DNA from: Actinomycetota bacterium | Lineage (GTDB): Bacteria; Actinomycetota; Actinomycetes; Actinomycetales; Dermatophilaceae | Reading direction: 5' to 3' | DNA length: 64,000 nt | NCBI GenBank assembly: GCA_020161845.1 | Contig: JAIUNK010000018.1 | Span: 1 to 64,000, forward strand | Part shown: positions 36,014 to 44,090 of the stretch, one piece after another | Numbering within the stretch: the first letter of the stretch is position 1 | Layout of the letters: each line of letters starts with the position of its first letter | The notes under the pieces: generated by a model | Seen by the model: the letters and a program-made list of their open reading frames with translations, nothing else | Databases searched by the model: none | Told to the model about the DNA's origin: nothing | Translations under genes and position numbers: made by a program

Positions 36014-36880
36014 CTAGCTCGCGACCAGGCCGGCGGCGCGGGCCAGCGCGGGCAGCACGGCGATCAGCTCCGGAGGTGCGGGCGAGCGGGTGACCATCGA
36101 GAACGAGAACTCCGCGGTCACGGGCGAGCGAAGCACCTTCTCCTGCGGCGTGGCCAGGCTGAGTGCCAGGCATCGACCGATCAACGCGAGGTCCCCGCGG
36201 CGTCGGGCCAGCGCCGCGGCGACATCCGCGCTGGCCGCCCGGCGCGGCTGCCCACCCAGCTCGGCGATGCGGGCGTGCAGCCGGGTCGTCGTCATGTCCA
36301 CGGCATGAAAGTGCACGACCCGGCCGGTCAGTGGGCGCCGACCGCGACCCGGCGGCTCGACCCCGGCCGGGGTCAGGACCGCCAGCCGATCCCGGCCCAA
36401 CGGCGTGGCGATCGTGCCGGGCGCCGGGGGCAGCTGCCCGGCCACGGCCACGACGGCCACGTCGAGGGAGCCCTCCCCCACCCAGCTCATCAGCCGATCC
36501 CCGTGATCGGTGAGCTGATAGATCGGGACCTGCGGCAGCAGGGCGTCCAGGCCCGCGAACAGTGTCGGGCCGAAGCTGGCGAAGGTGCCCACCCGCAGGG
36601 GCACCCCCTCGACGGCCTGCCGGGAGCGCTCGAAGGCCTGCGTCAGGTGTCCGAGAATGTGCGCCGCCTCCGCGGCCAGCGCCGTGCCGGCCGCGGTCGG
36701 CCGGGCGCCGGTGGTGTCCCGGACGAAGAGCGGCGCCCCGACGCGACGTTCCAGAGCGGCGAGCCGCTGGCTCGCCGACGGCTGGGAGACGAGCAACTCA
36801 CGGGCGGCGGCACCGACCGAACCATGGCGATGGACGGCGTCGACCAAGAGGAGATCAGCGACCTCTGGCAATGACCTCAT
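36014..36880 (-). CDS. LysR-family transcription regulator
   Basis: A 288-residue regulator with the N-terminal winged helix (HGSVGAAARELLVSQPSASQRLAALERRVG) and a C-terminal effector domain starting VPLRVGTFASFGPTLF. It converges with the PLP-enzyme gene (stops 15 bp apart) and diverges from an MFS gene, the usual arrangement when a LysR protein controls a transporter. It could control the purine genes too, but the 14-bp purine motif is absent from its own promoter. ATG 36880 is used; a GTG two codons upstream is possible. Confidence 0.88.
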   Translation of the reverse strand: MRSLPEVADLLLVDAVHRHGSVGAAARELLVSQPSASQRLAALERRVGAPLFVRDTTGARPTAAGTALAAEAAHILGHLTQAFERSRQAVEGVPLRVGTFASFGPTLFAGLDALLPQVPIYQLTDHGDRLMSWVGEGSLDVAVVAVAGQLPPAPGTIATPLGRDRLAVLTPAGVEPPGRGRRPLTGRVVHFHAVDMTTTRLHARIAELGGQPRRAASADVAAALARRRGDLALIGRCLALSLATPQEKVLRSPVTAEFSFSMVTRSPAPPELIAVLPALARAAGLVAS

Positions 36881-36894
36881 AGCCACAGCTTATG
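36878..36894. promoter_or_regulatory. Possible LysR binding site
   Basis: CATAGCCACAGCTTATG has CATA/TATG ends around a nine-base centre and covers the start codon of the LysR gene, 14 bp before the MFS start. Size and dyad fit LysR boxes; evidence is position and symmetry only. Confidence 0.35.
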
Positions 36895-36907
36895 GTCGAA
36901 CCGCGCG

Positions 36908-38218
36908 ATGCGCAGGCTACCGACTCTCCTTTCTGACCTGCACGCTAAGGACGTGACCAGCCACGTCGTACCCGCTGCGGAGGCTCCACCGGGCACCGGC
37001 AACCCCCGCCATGCCCGCCGGGCTCGCCGGGCTCGCCGGCACATCGCCCTCATGCTCATGGCGACCTTCGTCAGCTGGGTGGGCCAGCGCCTGGGCGCCA
37101 TCGCCCTGCCGCTGGTGGCCCTCGCGCAGACCGGCGAGGCCTGGACCACCGGCCTGGTGGCCGGCGCGGCCGGCCTCCCCGTCATCGCCGCGCCCTGGTG
37201 GACCGCCCGGCTGCGTCACCGGGTGGACAGCGGGCGGATGCTCGGGCTGCTCACGGCGCTGGCCGCGGCCGGTACGGCGGCGGTACCGGTCGCCGCGCTG
37301 ACGATCGGGCTCGGCGCGGGAACGCTGGTGGCCTCCGGCCTGGTCTTGGGCGGTTGCACCGCGCTGACCGCGCCAGGACAGCGGGCGCTGCTGGCCGACA
37401 TCGGCGATGCCCTCTCGCCCGCCACCAGCGTGCGAGCCCTCACCGGCCAGGACTTCGCGCACCGGATCTCGATGACGTTCGCCCCGGCGCTCGGCGCGCT
37501 GGTCGTCGCCCTGGGCCACCCGATCACGCTGCTGTGGGTCGAGTCGGCCGCGCTCGCGACGGCGGCCGGGCTGTTGGCCGCGGTGCCGAGCTATCCGGCC
37601 GTCCGGATGGCCGGTGAGCTGAACCCTGCGCCGTCGCTGCGCGAGGCGCTGCGGCAACGGCCGACCATTGCCCGCGCGATCGCCGTCAATGCGATCGGTG
37701 GCGCGTGCTGGTTCGCCTTCAGCCTGGGGCTGGCGATCCGGGGCGCCGAGATCGGACGGCCCGGCGTGCTCATCGCCGCAGGGATGACGGGCTATGGCAT
37801 CGCCTCGGTGCTCGGGGCCGCCCTGGCGCCTCTGGCGGTGCCCCGACTGCCGGTGCTGCCCACCATCGGCGCCGGGTGGGCGCTGTTGGGCGTGTCGTTC
37901 GTCGCGTTGTCCGTCGTGCTCGACAGTCCCGGCGCGGTGCTGGCGTGCGGCGCCCTGGGCGGCGCCGCGATGCCGCTGCTCATCGGCGCCCACAACGCCC
38001 TGATCGCGGGCGGTACGACGGGGCAGCTGCGCCGGGCGTGCTTCGCCGCGGACGCGACGGCCTACGCCGCCGCCGGTGCGGTCGGCATGACCCTGGGTGG
38101 GGCGGTGATCGGCGTCGCGGGGGCTCCCGCCACCCTGCTCGCCGCGGGCACGGTGCAACTCCTCGCCCCGGGCCTGCTCGTCCTTCGGCGCCGGCCCCGG
38201 ACGAGGCCGACGCCCTGA
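36908..38218 (+). CDS. MFS transporter
   Basis: A 436-residue protein with a basic N-terminus (RHARRARRARRH) and about twelve hydrophobic helices, with an Arg-rich loop after TM2 (WTARLRHRVDSGRML), the position of MFS motif A. It resembles actinobacterial major facilitator exporters; the substrate is unknown. Divergent from the LysR gene, which probably regulates it. The N-terminus may be shorter than given, since GTG codons follow within 15 codons. Confidence 0.8.
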   Translation: MRRLPTLLSDLHAKDVTSHVVPAAEAPPGTGNPRHARRARRARRHIALMLMATFVSWVGQRLGAIALPLVALAQTGEAWTTGLVAGAAGLPVIAAPWWTARLRHRVDSGRMLGLLTALAAAGTAAVPVAALTIGLGAGTLVASGLVLGGCTALTAPGQRALLADIGDALSPATSVRALTGQDFAHRISMTFAPALGALVVALGHPITLLWVESAALATAAGLLAAVPSYPAVRMAGELNPAPSLREALRQRPTIARAIAVNAIGGACWFAFSLGLAIRGAEIGRPGVLIAAGMTGYGIASVLGAALAPLAVPRLPVLPTIGAGWALLGVSFVALSVVLDSPGAVLACGALGGAAMPLLIGAHNALIAGGTTGQLRRACFAADATAYAAAGAVGMTLGGAVIGVAGAPATLLAAGTVQLLAPGLLVLRRRPRTRPTP

Positions 38219-38285
38219 GCGGCGCGCACTCGACGGATCTGAGGGGTCCTGCCCGCGGCCCCAGGAGGGCCGCGGCCGGACCTTT

Positions 38286-38316
38286 CATCCATAGTGCATG
38301 TCATGCACTATGGATG
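38286..38316. promoter_or_regulatory. Operator of the toxin-antitoxin operon
   Basis: A perfect 31-bp inverted repeat: CATCCATAGTGCATG, one central T (38301), then its exact complement. It ends two bases before the antitoxin ATG. Toxin-antitoxin complexes of the VapBC type repress their own operon at such sites. Confidence 0.75.
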
Positions 38317-38317
38317 C

Positions 38318-38599
38318 ATGGGTGTCTTGGTGCAGATCCGCGATGTGGACGAGAACGTGCGAGACAAGCTCAAGGCCAAGGCGCAGCAGGAGGGAGTCTC
38401 CCTCAATGCCCTCCTCAAGGATCTACTGGCGAGGGAGGCCCGGGTCCCCTCGAAGCGGGAGATGTGGCGGCGGTTGCGAGAGCGCGGCAACCTGACGGAG
38501 GTCTCGGCCCTGGACATCTTGGAGCGAGTGCGCGCGGAGCGGGACGGGCGTGACTCCGAACGACTTCACCGGGCTATCGGGCGGCCGTCTTCAGAATGA
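38318..38599 (+). CDS. vapB: VapB/FitA-type ribbon-helix-helix antitoxin
   Basis: A 93-residue protein starting MGVLVQIRDVDENVRDKLKA. The N-terminal ribbon-helix-helix (VQIRDV then DKLKAKAQQEGVSLNALLKDLL) binds the operator directly upstream; the charged C-terminal tail should wrap the toxin. ATG 38318 fits the domain start; a longer frame from GTG 38294 would run through the operator. The stop overlaps the toxin start by four bases (ATGA). Confidence 0.88.
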   Translation: MGVLVQIRDVDENVRDKLKAKAQQEGVSLNALLKDLLAREARVPSKREMWRRLRERGNLTEVSALDILERVRAERDGRDSERLHRAIGRPSSE

Positions 38600-38976
38600 T
38601 CGTCGTCGACTGCTCCTACGTCGTGGACTTCATCCTTCGGCCGGAATCGATCTCCACGGCCCCATCTGATGACGCCTGGCAGGCGCCGTCCTTCCTGGAT
38701 GCGGAGTTCACGAGCGCCCTGCGAGGTCATCTCCTGGGCGGGCATCTTGACGACAACGGCGCGCATGAGGCGCTTCGGGTGTACACGGCCCTCCAACTGG
38801 TCCGGTGGCCCATCGACCAGCCCTTGCAGGTGCGGATGCTCCAGCTGAGACACAACCTGTCGGCGTACGACGCCTCGTACGTCGCCCTCGCCGAAGCCCT
38901 CGACGCGCCCCTGCTCACCCGAGACGCCGGGATGGCGCGCGGGGCCCCGCCGGGGGTGCGCGTCGAGGTCGCATGA
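38596..38976 (+). CDS. vapC: VapC-type PIN-domain toxin
   Basis: A 126-residue PIN ribonuclease. Acidic active-site residues lie in MIVVDCSYVVD (Asp 5), SFLDAEFTSAL (Glu), LSAYDASYVALAEAL and LLTRDAGMA, the complete PIN set. Such toxins cleave tRNA or rRNA when the antitoxin is lost. Translationally coupled to vapB. Confidence 0.9.
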   Translation: MIVVDCSYVVDFILRPESISTAPSDDAWQAPSFLDAEFTSALRGHLLGGHLDDNGAHEALRVYTALQLVRWPIDQPLQVRMLQLRHNLSAYDASYVALAEALDAPLLTRDAGMARGAPPGVRVEVA

Positions 38977-39009
38977 CAGCCTGGAGCATTCGAGTCACGG
39001 AGGCGGCGA

Positions 39010-39310
39010 GTGAGCCCGATGGCGGAGGAGTCTCCCCCCGACCTCGTCGCGATCCTGCGGGAGGCGCGGGCCGAGGCGGCCGAGCGGCTGAGCGAGTTCA
39101 GCGCGACCGAGCGGGCGTACGCCGACGCCCGCAGCCTCCGCCGCCGCGGCAGCCAGGCACCTCGCCGAGGTCGACGCCGCGCTCGCGCGGGTCGCGGCCG
39201 GCTGGGACGGCACCTGTACGGCGTGTGGGCGGACCATTCCCGCCGAGCGACTCGCCGCCCGCCCCTCGGCGGATCGGTGCGTGACCTGCGCGGCGACCAC
39301 GAGCCTTTGA
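39010..39310 (+). pseudogene. Frameshifted DksA/TraR-type zinc-finger gene
   Basis: The first frame gives PDLVAILREARAEAAERLSEF, a helical N-terminus like that of small TraR/DksA proteins. A second frame, shifted by one, gives LAEVDAALARVAAGWDGTCT, a CTAC pair and CVTC before a TGA at 39308-39310, completing the C4 zinc finger. The switch is around 39135-39160. The N-terminal frame runs on only as Arg-rich read-through. I take this as one broken gene; a sequencing slip is the alternative. Confidence 0.6.
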
Positions 39311-39384
39311 CCCGGCGCGCAGGTCACGCGCCAGCCCGGCGGATCTGACAGGCTGAGCCCAGCCAACCCAGGAGGGCCGATCAC

Positions 39385-40323
39385 ATGAGCGACGTACAGG
39401 TGCTGGCCGCGCGCGAGGTGCCGCTGGGCGGGTTGCGGGCGATGACGGTACGCCGCACGCTGCCGCACCGGGACCGCTCGTTCGTGGGCGCCTGGTGCTT
39501 CGTGGACCATTACGGGCCGACTCCGGTGGGCCCGGGGAACGCCGGCGGCATGGACGTCGCACCGCATCCGCACACCGGGTTGCAGACGGTGTCCTGGCTG
39601 TTCACGGGCGAGATCGAACATCGGGACAGCGGCGGCGTCATCGGTCTGGTGCGCCCCGGCGAGATCAACCTGATGACCGCCGGGCACGGCATCGCCCACA
39701 GCGAGGTGTCGACGCCCGCGACGACCACCCTGCACGGCGTACAGCTCTGGGTGGCGCTGCCGCAGTCCGCCCGCGACACCGACCGCGGGTTCGAACACCA
39801 CGCCCCGGAGCCGGTCGACCTGCCGGGCGGGGCGGGAACGGCGCGGGTGTTCCTGGGCTCGCTCACCGGCGTGGGCACCTCGCCGGTGCACACGTTCACC
39901 CCGCTGCTCGGGGCACAGCTCGACCTGCTCGCCGGGGCGGAGCTGGAGGTGGCTGTGGACCCGGCGTACGAGCACGCCGTTCTCGTCGACCGCGGTGAGG
40001 TGACCTACGACGGCGCATCGTTGCGGCTGGGCGACCTGGGCTGCCGCGATGCGGGCGCCGACCGGATGGTCCTGCGGGCGGGGCCGGCGGGCGCCCGGCT
40101 GATCCTGCTCGGCGGGGAGCCGTTCGAGGAAGAGATCGTCATGTGGTGGAACTTCGTCGGACGCAGCCACGAGGAGATCGCGGCGTTCCGGGAGCAGTAC
40201 GAGGCGGGCTCCGAGCGCTTCGGCGCGGTCCCTGGCTACGTCGGCGCCGTGGAGCGGATCCCCGCTCCCCCGCTGCCGAACGTCCGGCTGCAACCTCGCA
40301 GCCGCCACGGCCGACGGGACTGA
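39385..40323 (+). CDS. Pirin-family protein
   Basis: A 312-residue bicupin. The metal site is visible as PHPHTGLQTVSW plus a His in EIEHRDSGG and the His/Glu of HGIAHSE; the pirin C-terminal block MWWNFVGRSHEEIAAFR is intact. Pirins can act as quercetinase-like dioxygenases or redox-linked regulators; the role here is open. GGAGGG lies upstream of ATG 39385. Confidence 0.9.
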   Translation: MSDVQVLAAREVPLGGLRAMTVRRTLPHRDRSFVGAWCFVDHYGPTPVGPGNAGGMDVAPHPHTGLQTVSWLFTGEIEHRDSGGVIGLVRPGEINLMTAGHGIAHSEVSTPATTTLHGVQLWVALPQSARDTDRGFEHHAPEPVDLPGGAGTARVFLGSLTGVGTSPVHTFTPLLGAQLDLLAGAELEVAVDPAYEHAVLVDRGEVTYDGASLRLGDLGCRDAGADRMVLRAGPAGARLILLGGEPFEEEIVMWWNFVGRSHEEIAAFREQYEAGSERFGAVPGYVGAVERIPAPPLPNVRLQPRSRHGRRD

Positions 40324-40430
40324 CGACCGACCGTCGAGTGGTCCCCGGCGGCCAAGAATGTCGCCGAAGCGCCCCCGGGCGGCGCGTCACGCTGGTGCAG
40401 GCCCACGGTCCGCGCTCAGGATGGCCGGCT

Positions 40431-41105
40431 TCACGCCGAGGCAAAAGCGGCCCGGCCCACCGGCCGCGGCGAACGGACCGGGCGCGGCGAGTAACCGCCG
40501 GTGGCGGGCAGCGAAGCCACCGGCAGCCAGTGGCCGCTGCGGTATCGCTGATGCAGGGGGCGCACCGCGCGGGCCCAGCAGCTGAAGGCGAACTCGGCCC
40601 AGTCGCTGTCCAGAATCTCCGCTGTGCCCACCGCGCGGCGCCGCCACACCAACCGGCCCGGCCCCACCAGGTCGATCTCGGCCAGCTCGCACCAGTCGAT
40701 GGCGCGCAGCGCGGGACCGGACGTCAGGTAGACGCCCCGATCGGTGAGCCACATCGTCCCCTCATCGCGAGGAAGACAGCTTGCGACAGCCGCTCTCGCC
40801 TGGGTCAGGCCGCGCCGTGCGTGGCCGACACGGCTGAAGGCCGCAGCACGGATGTGCAGGGTGGCCCCCATTCCGCCGGCGGCCACCGTGACCTGCCGGT
40901 CAACACCCCGGCCACGGCCGCGCTCCGGCGGCGACTCCCACAGCACGTAGGTGGCACTGGTCAACACGTGCTCACCCAACCGGCGCAGCGCGAAGGGCAC
41001 GGCCAGGCTCTCACATTCCCCCAATCGCCCCTGCTGGGCCAGATTGTCGACATGCCGGGCATACATCAGCGCGTTTTCCCTCGGGGTCACCGTGCCGTCC
41101 TGCAT
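40431..41105 (-). CDS. Protein of unknown function beside the two-component system
   Basis: A 224-residue soluble protein; no family recognised. The middle (MWLTDRGVYLTSGPALRAIDWCELAEIDLVGPGRLVWRRR, in part) looks like a PH/GRAM-type beta sandwich, and the N-terminal half is helical. A strong ribosome binding site (GGGAGGTGAG) precedes ATG 41105, which supports a real gene. It is transcribed away from the sensor kinase. Confidence 0.7.
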   Translation of the reverse strand: MQDGTVTPRENALMYARHVDNLAQQGRLGECESLAVPFALRRLGEHVLTSATYVLWESPPERGRGRGVDRQVTVAAGGMGATLHIRAAAFSRVGHARRGLTQARAAVASCLPRDEGTMWLTDRGVYLTSGPALRAIDWCELAEIDLVGPGRLVWRRRAVGTAEILDSDWAEFAFSCWARAVRPLHQRYRSGHWLPVASLPATGGYSPRPVRSPRPVGRAAFASA

Positions 41106-41270
41106 CTCGACTCACCTCCCTGATCGCGGTGCCCTGGGGGTCCTCCGTCGTCGCTGGACGCCGTCGCCAACGCTCTGAGTGTGGTGTTGGGCGAGAGTCC
41201 AGGTCCATGGGTTTCCCCCCGTGGCAAGCCACGGCGGCCCGGCGATGAAGCGGATGCGCCCGACGGCCCG

Positions 41271-43124
41271 ATGGAGCCCTGGACCCCTAAGCTGTACGTC
41301 GTGCGAGCCCAGCGATCGGGACGCTGGCCGACGTCGTCCCCCGACGATCCGCAGGTGCGTGTTGTCGGGGTTTCGCGTGCCGCCAAGGCCCGACCGACAA
41401 GGGCGCGGCTGACGGGCGAGATCGCGGCCGTCGTCCTGCTCGCTACCGGAGCCGTGCTGGCGGCGGCGGGGCCCTCTTACTGGGCCGCTCACCCGGCGGC
41501 AGCGGCCAGCACCGTCTTCGCCGTCGCCTCCTGGGCCATCGTCGGAGTTCTGTGGTGGCGCACCGACGTCGAACCGGCCACCACGGTCCTGATTCTGGCG
41601 CACAGCTCGATGACGGCCCTGTCCTGGGTGTTCGTGCGCAACAGCGGCCCATGGCCCGTGATCGGCGAGTGCGCCAACACCATGGCGAACTTCTGTGGCG
41701 CATCGGCCATCGTCACCCACATCTGCGGGGGAACGTTCACCCGCCCCGTCAAGGCGTGGATCGCCGGCGCCGCCGTGCTCTTCGCCACGTGCCAGGGGAT
41801 TTTGCTCGCCACCACGGTCACGGCGGGGCGGGGCTACGGCGCGACGGTGTGGTGGCCGACTCTGCCCATGACCGACGCAATGCGCCAGGTCCTGCTCGAT
41901 GCGGCCCTGGTGGGCTACTCCCTTCTGCTGGTCACGAGCCTGCCGCTCATCGCCAGGACGCGGGGTTCCATGGCCAGGGCCCAACGGGAACGGTCGCTGC
42001 CCTGGATCGCTGGGTGGATCGCCATGGTGCTCATCAACATTGCGCACGAACACGAGGCCATGCGGAACGGCTATGCCTTTGTGCATTGGGTGGCGGCGCG
42101 CGAGCAGCAAGTGCTGATCCTGCCCCTCCTGCCGCTGGCGCTGCTCGCGACGGCGTCGCGGTCGGCGTGGCAGCAGCTCCTCATCACCTGGCGGTTGTCT
42201 CGACAAGCGGCCACCCTCACGCATCGCGGCCTCCAGGACCAGGTACGGACCGCCCTGCGTGACCCGACGCTGGCGATCTGGCTGTGGAGCCCCGCTGCGG
42301 GGGCATTCGTCGACGCCGACGGACGGCTGCGCGGGGTCGGCGGCAACGACTCACCGGCCCGAAGGCAGCTGCATATCACGACGGCGGAGGGGCTCATCGC
42401 CGTGTGGGACATCGACCCCTCGGCGTTGTACGACCTTCCACTGGCCCATGCCGCTGCCGCGGCGAGCCTGCCCAGCCTGACCGTCATCCGGACCAGGAAC
42501 GAAGCGGTGGAGTCGGTGCGGCAGTTGCAGGGCCGGCTCCTCGAAGCCGAGCAGCGGGCCCGCGAGGCTGTGGCCCGCGACCTCCACGATGGCGTGCAGC
42601 AACAGCTGCTTTCGCTGCGGTTCGAACTCAAGCGCAGCGCCCGTCAGGACACCATTGACCAGACGCGCGGGCTCCTCGGCACCTGCGAGCAGCGCGTGTG
42701 CGACATTCAGCAAGAGATCCGTCGCCTGGCGCGGGGCATCAGCCCGCCGAGCCTGACCGATGGCGGCCTCGCTGCGGCCGTTGAGGAACTCGCCGACAAC
42801 GCCAGCTGCACCGTTCGTATGGACATCCCGGAACGCCGGTTCAGCCCCGCGTTCGAGTCGATGGTCTACTTCTTTTTCGCCGAAGGCCTGACGAACGCCC
42901 TGAAACACGGGAGATGCGCCACGGTGTGGCTCAGCCTGCGCCCCGGGGAACACGCCACGCTGGTGGCCGAGGTGCGCGACGACGGCCACGGCGGCGCTCG
43001 CGTCGCGCCTGGAGGCGGTCTCGCCGGCCTCGCCGACCGGCTGTCCGTCATGCGGGGCCGGCTCGAGGTGCACAGTCCCCCGGGCGGGGGAACCCGCCTG
43101 GCCGCCCATCTCACCAACAGCTAG
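41271..43124 (+). CDS. NarL-type membrane sensor histidine kinase
   Basis: About 617 residues. Seven to eight membrane helices fill the first half (from LTGEIAAVVLLATGAVLAAA to ILPLLPLALLATA). A coiled linker follows, then the HisKA_3 phosphoacceptor ARDLHDGVQQQLLSLRFELK and a HATPase domain (EGLTNALKHG and DDGHGG-type boxes). The large membrane sensor is not one I can match to a known ligand class. The start is uncertain: ATG 41271 is used, while an upstream frame stays open to 41181. Eight bases separate it from its response regulator. Confidence 0.85.
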   Translation: MEPWTPKLYVVRAQRSGRWPTSSPDDPQVRVVGVSRAAKARPTRARLTGEIAAVVLLATGAVLAAAGPSYWAAHPAAAASTVFAVASWAIVGVLWWRTDVEPATTVLILAHSSMTALSWVFVRNSGPWPVIGECANTMANFCGASAIVTHICGGTFTRPVKAWIAGAAVLFATCQGILLATTVTAGRGYGATVWWPTLPMTDAMRQVLLDAALVGYSLLLVTSLPLIARTRGSMARAQRERSLPWIAGWIAMVLINIAHEHEAMRNGYAFVHWVAAREQQVLILPLLPLALLATASRSAWQQLLITWRLSRQAATLTHRGLQDQVRTALRDPTLAIWLWSPAAGAFVDADGRLRGVGGNDSPARRQLHITTAEGLIAVWDIDPSALYDLPLAHAAAAASLPSLTVIRTRNEAVESVRQLQGRLLEAEQRAREAVARDLHDGVQQQLLSLRFELKRSARQDTIDQTRGLLGTCEQRVCDIQQEIRRLARGISPPSLTDGGLAAAVEELADNASCTVRMDIPERRFSPAFESMVYFFFAEGLTNALKHGRCATVWLSLRPGEHATLVAEVRDDGHGGARVAPGGGLAGLADRLSVMRGRLEVHSPPGGGTRLAAHLTNS

Positions 43125-43132
43125 GAGTGCCT

Positions 43133-43804
43133 GTGCGTGTGGCGATCGCCGATGACAGCGGCCTGTTCCGAGAGTCCCTCGCGCGCTACCTCACCGAGCT
43201 GGGCCTGGAGGTGGCCGTCAAGGCCGCGACGACCGCCGAGCTCCTTGCCGCGCTGGCGCGCTCTCCCGTCGACGTCGCGGTCGTCGACGTCTTCTTCCAC
43301 GGCAAGGACGACGGACTCTCGGCGGCCCGACGCATCCGCGCGAATCACCCGGCGACCGGCGTTTTGATGCTGTCGGCCCAGACCGTCACCCGACAGGCGA
43401 TCGAGCTGCTCCGCGCCTGCTCGGACGCGATCGGATATCTGAACAAGGACAACGTCGCCGATATCGAGGAGCTGCACGCGGCCATCCACCGGGTCGCCGC
43501 CGGGGAATGCGTGGTCGACACCGATATCGTGCGGCGCCTCCTGGACTCCCCCCGCCACGAGGAGGGCCTCAGTCATCTGAGCGAGCAGGAGCTCGGCGTG
43601 TTGACCTTGATGGCGCAGGGCTACTCCAACCGGGGCATCGCCAAACGCGTCTGTCTGAGCGAACGCCGCGTCGAGGACTACGTCGGACACATCTTCGCCA
43701 AGCTCGGCATCGACTCCACTCCCGGCGGCGAGCCCGCCGATCGCAACCGGCGCGTCCTGGCGGTCCTGCAATGGCTGCGTCTGTCCAATGGCGGGCCGGC
43801 CTGA
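43133..43804 (+). CDS. NarL/LuxR-family response regulator
   Basis: A 223-residue regulator. The receiver domain has the acidic pair in IADDSG, phosphoacceptor Asp 52 in VVDVFFHG and the Lys of YLNKDN. The C-terminal LuxR-type HTH reads LSEQELGVLTLMAQGYSNRG then KRVCLSERRVEDYVGHIF. GTG 43133 fits AGGAG upstream and the domain start. Partner of the kinase before it. Confidence 0.9.
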   Translation: MRVAIADDSGLFRESLARYLTELGLEVAVKAATTAELLAALARSPVDVAVVDVFFHGKDDGLSAARRIRANHPATGVLMLSAQTVTRQAIELLRACSDAIGYLNKDNVADIEELHAAIHRVAAGECVVDTDIVRRLLDSPRHEEGLSHLSEQELGVLTLMAQGYSNRGIAKRVCLSERRVEDYVGHIFAKLGIDSTPGGEPADRNRRVLAVLQWLRLSNGGPA

Positions 43805-43942
43805 GACACGACCCGCTCCGTCCTCGGGCCATCAGCGCGGCCCGGCGGCGCGGAGCTGCTCTTCAAGGGCGACGACGTCGGCCACACCGACGCCTCCCCA
43901 AGCGCGAGGCCAGGAGGCGACTGGCTGTGGCATAACCACAGC

Positions 43943-43958
43943 TGTGATCTGTATCACA
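43943..43958. promoter_or_regulatory. CRP-type binding site
   Basis: TGTGATCTGTATCACA is an exact TGTGA-N6-TCACA site, extended by one paired base on each side. It lies in the 286-bp gap between the response regulator and the DUF222/HNH gene, 132 bp before that gene's ATG. Confidence 0.65.
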
Positions 43959-44090
43959 GTTCAATGCAAGTCGAATCTACCTGGCGGCCGGCGATGCTCA
44001 GATCGCGCGCTGGGCTGTTCCGTACTTAATATCGAACATAACCGGGCTCCTGCGCTTGCCTGATCGGTCGCCTGTTCGAGACAATTGGCT

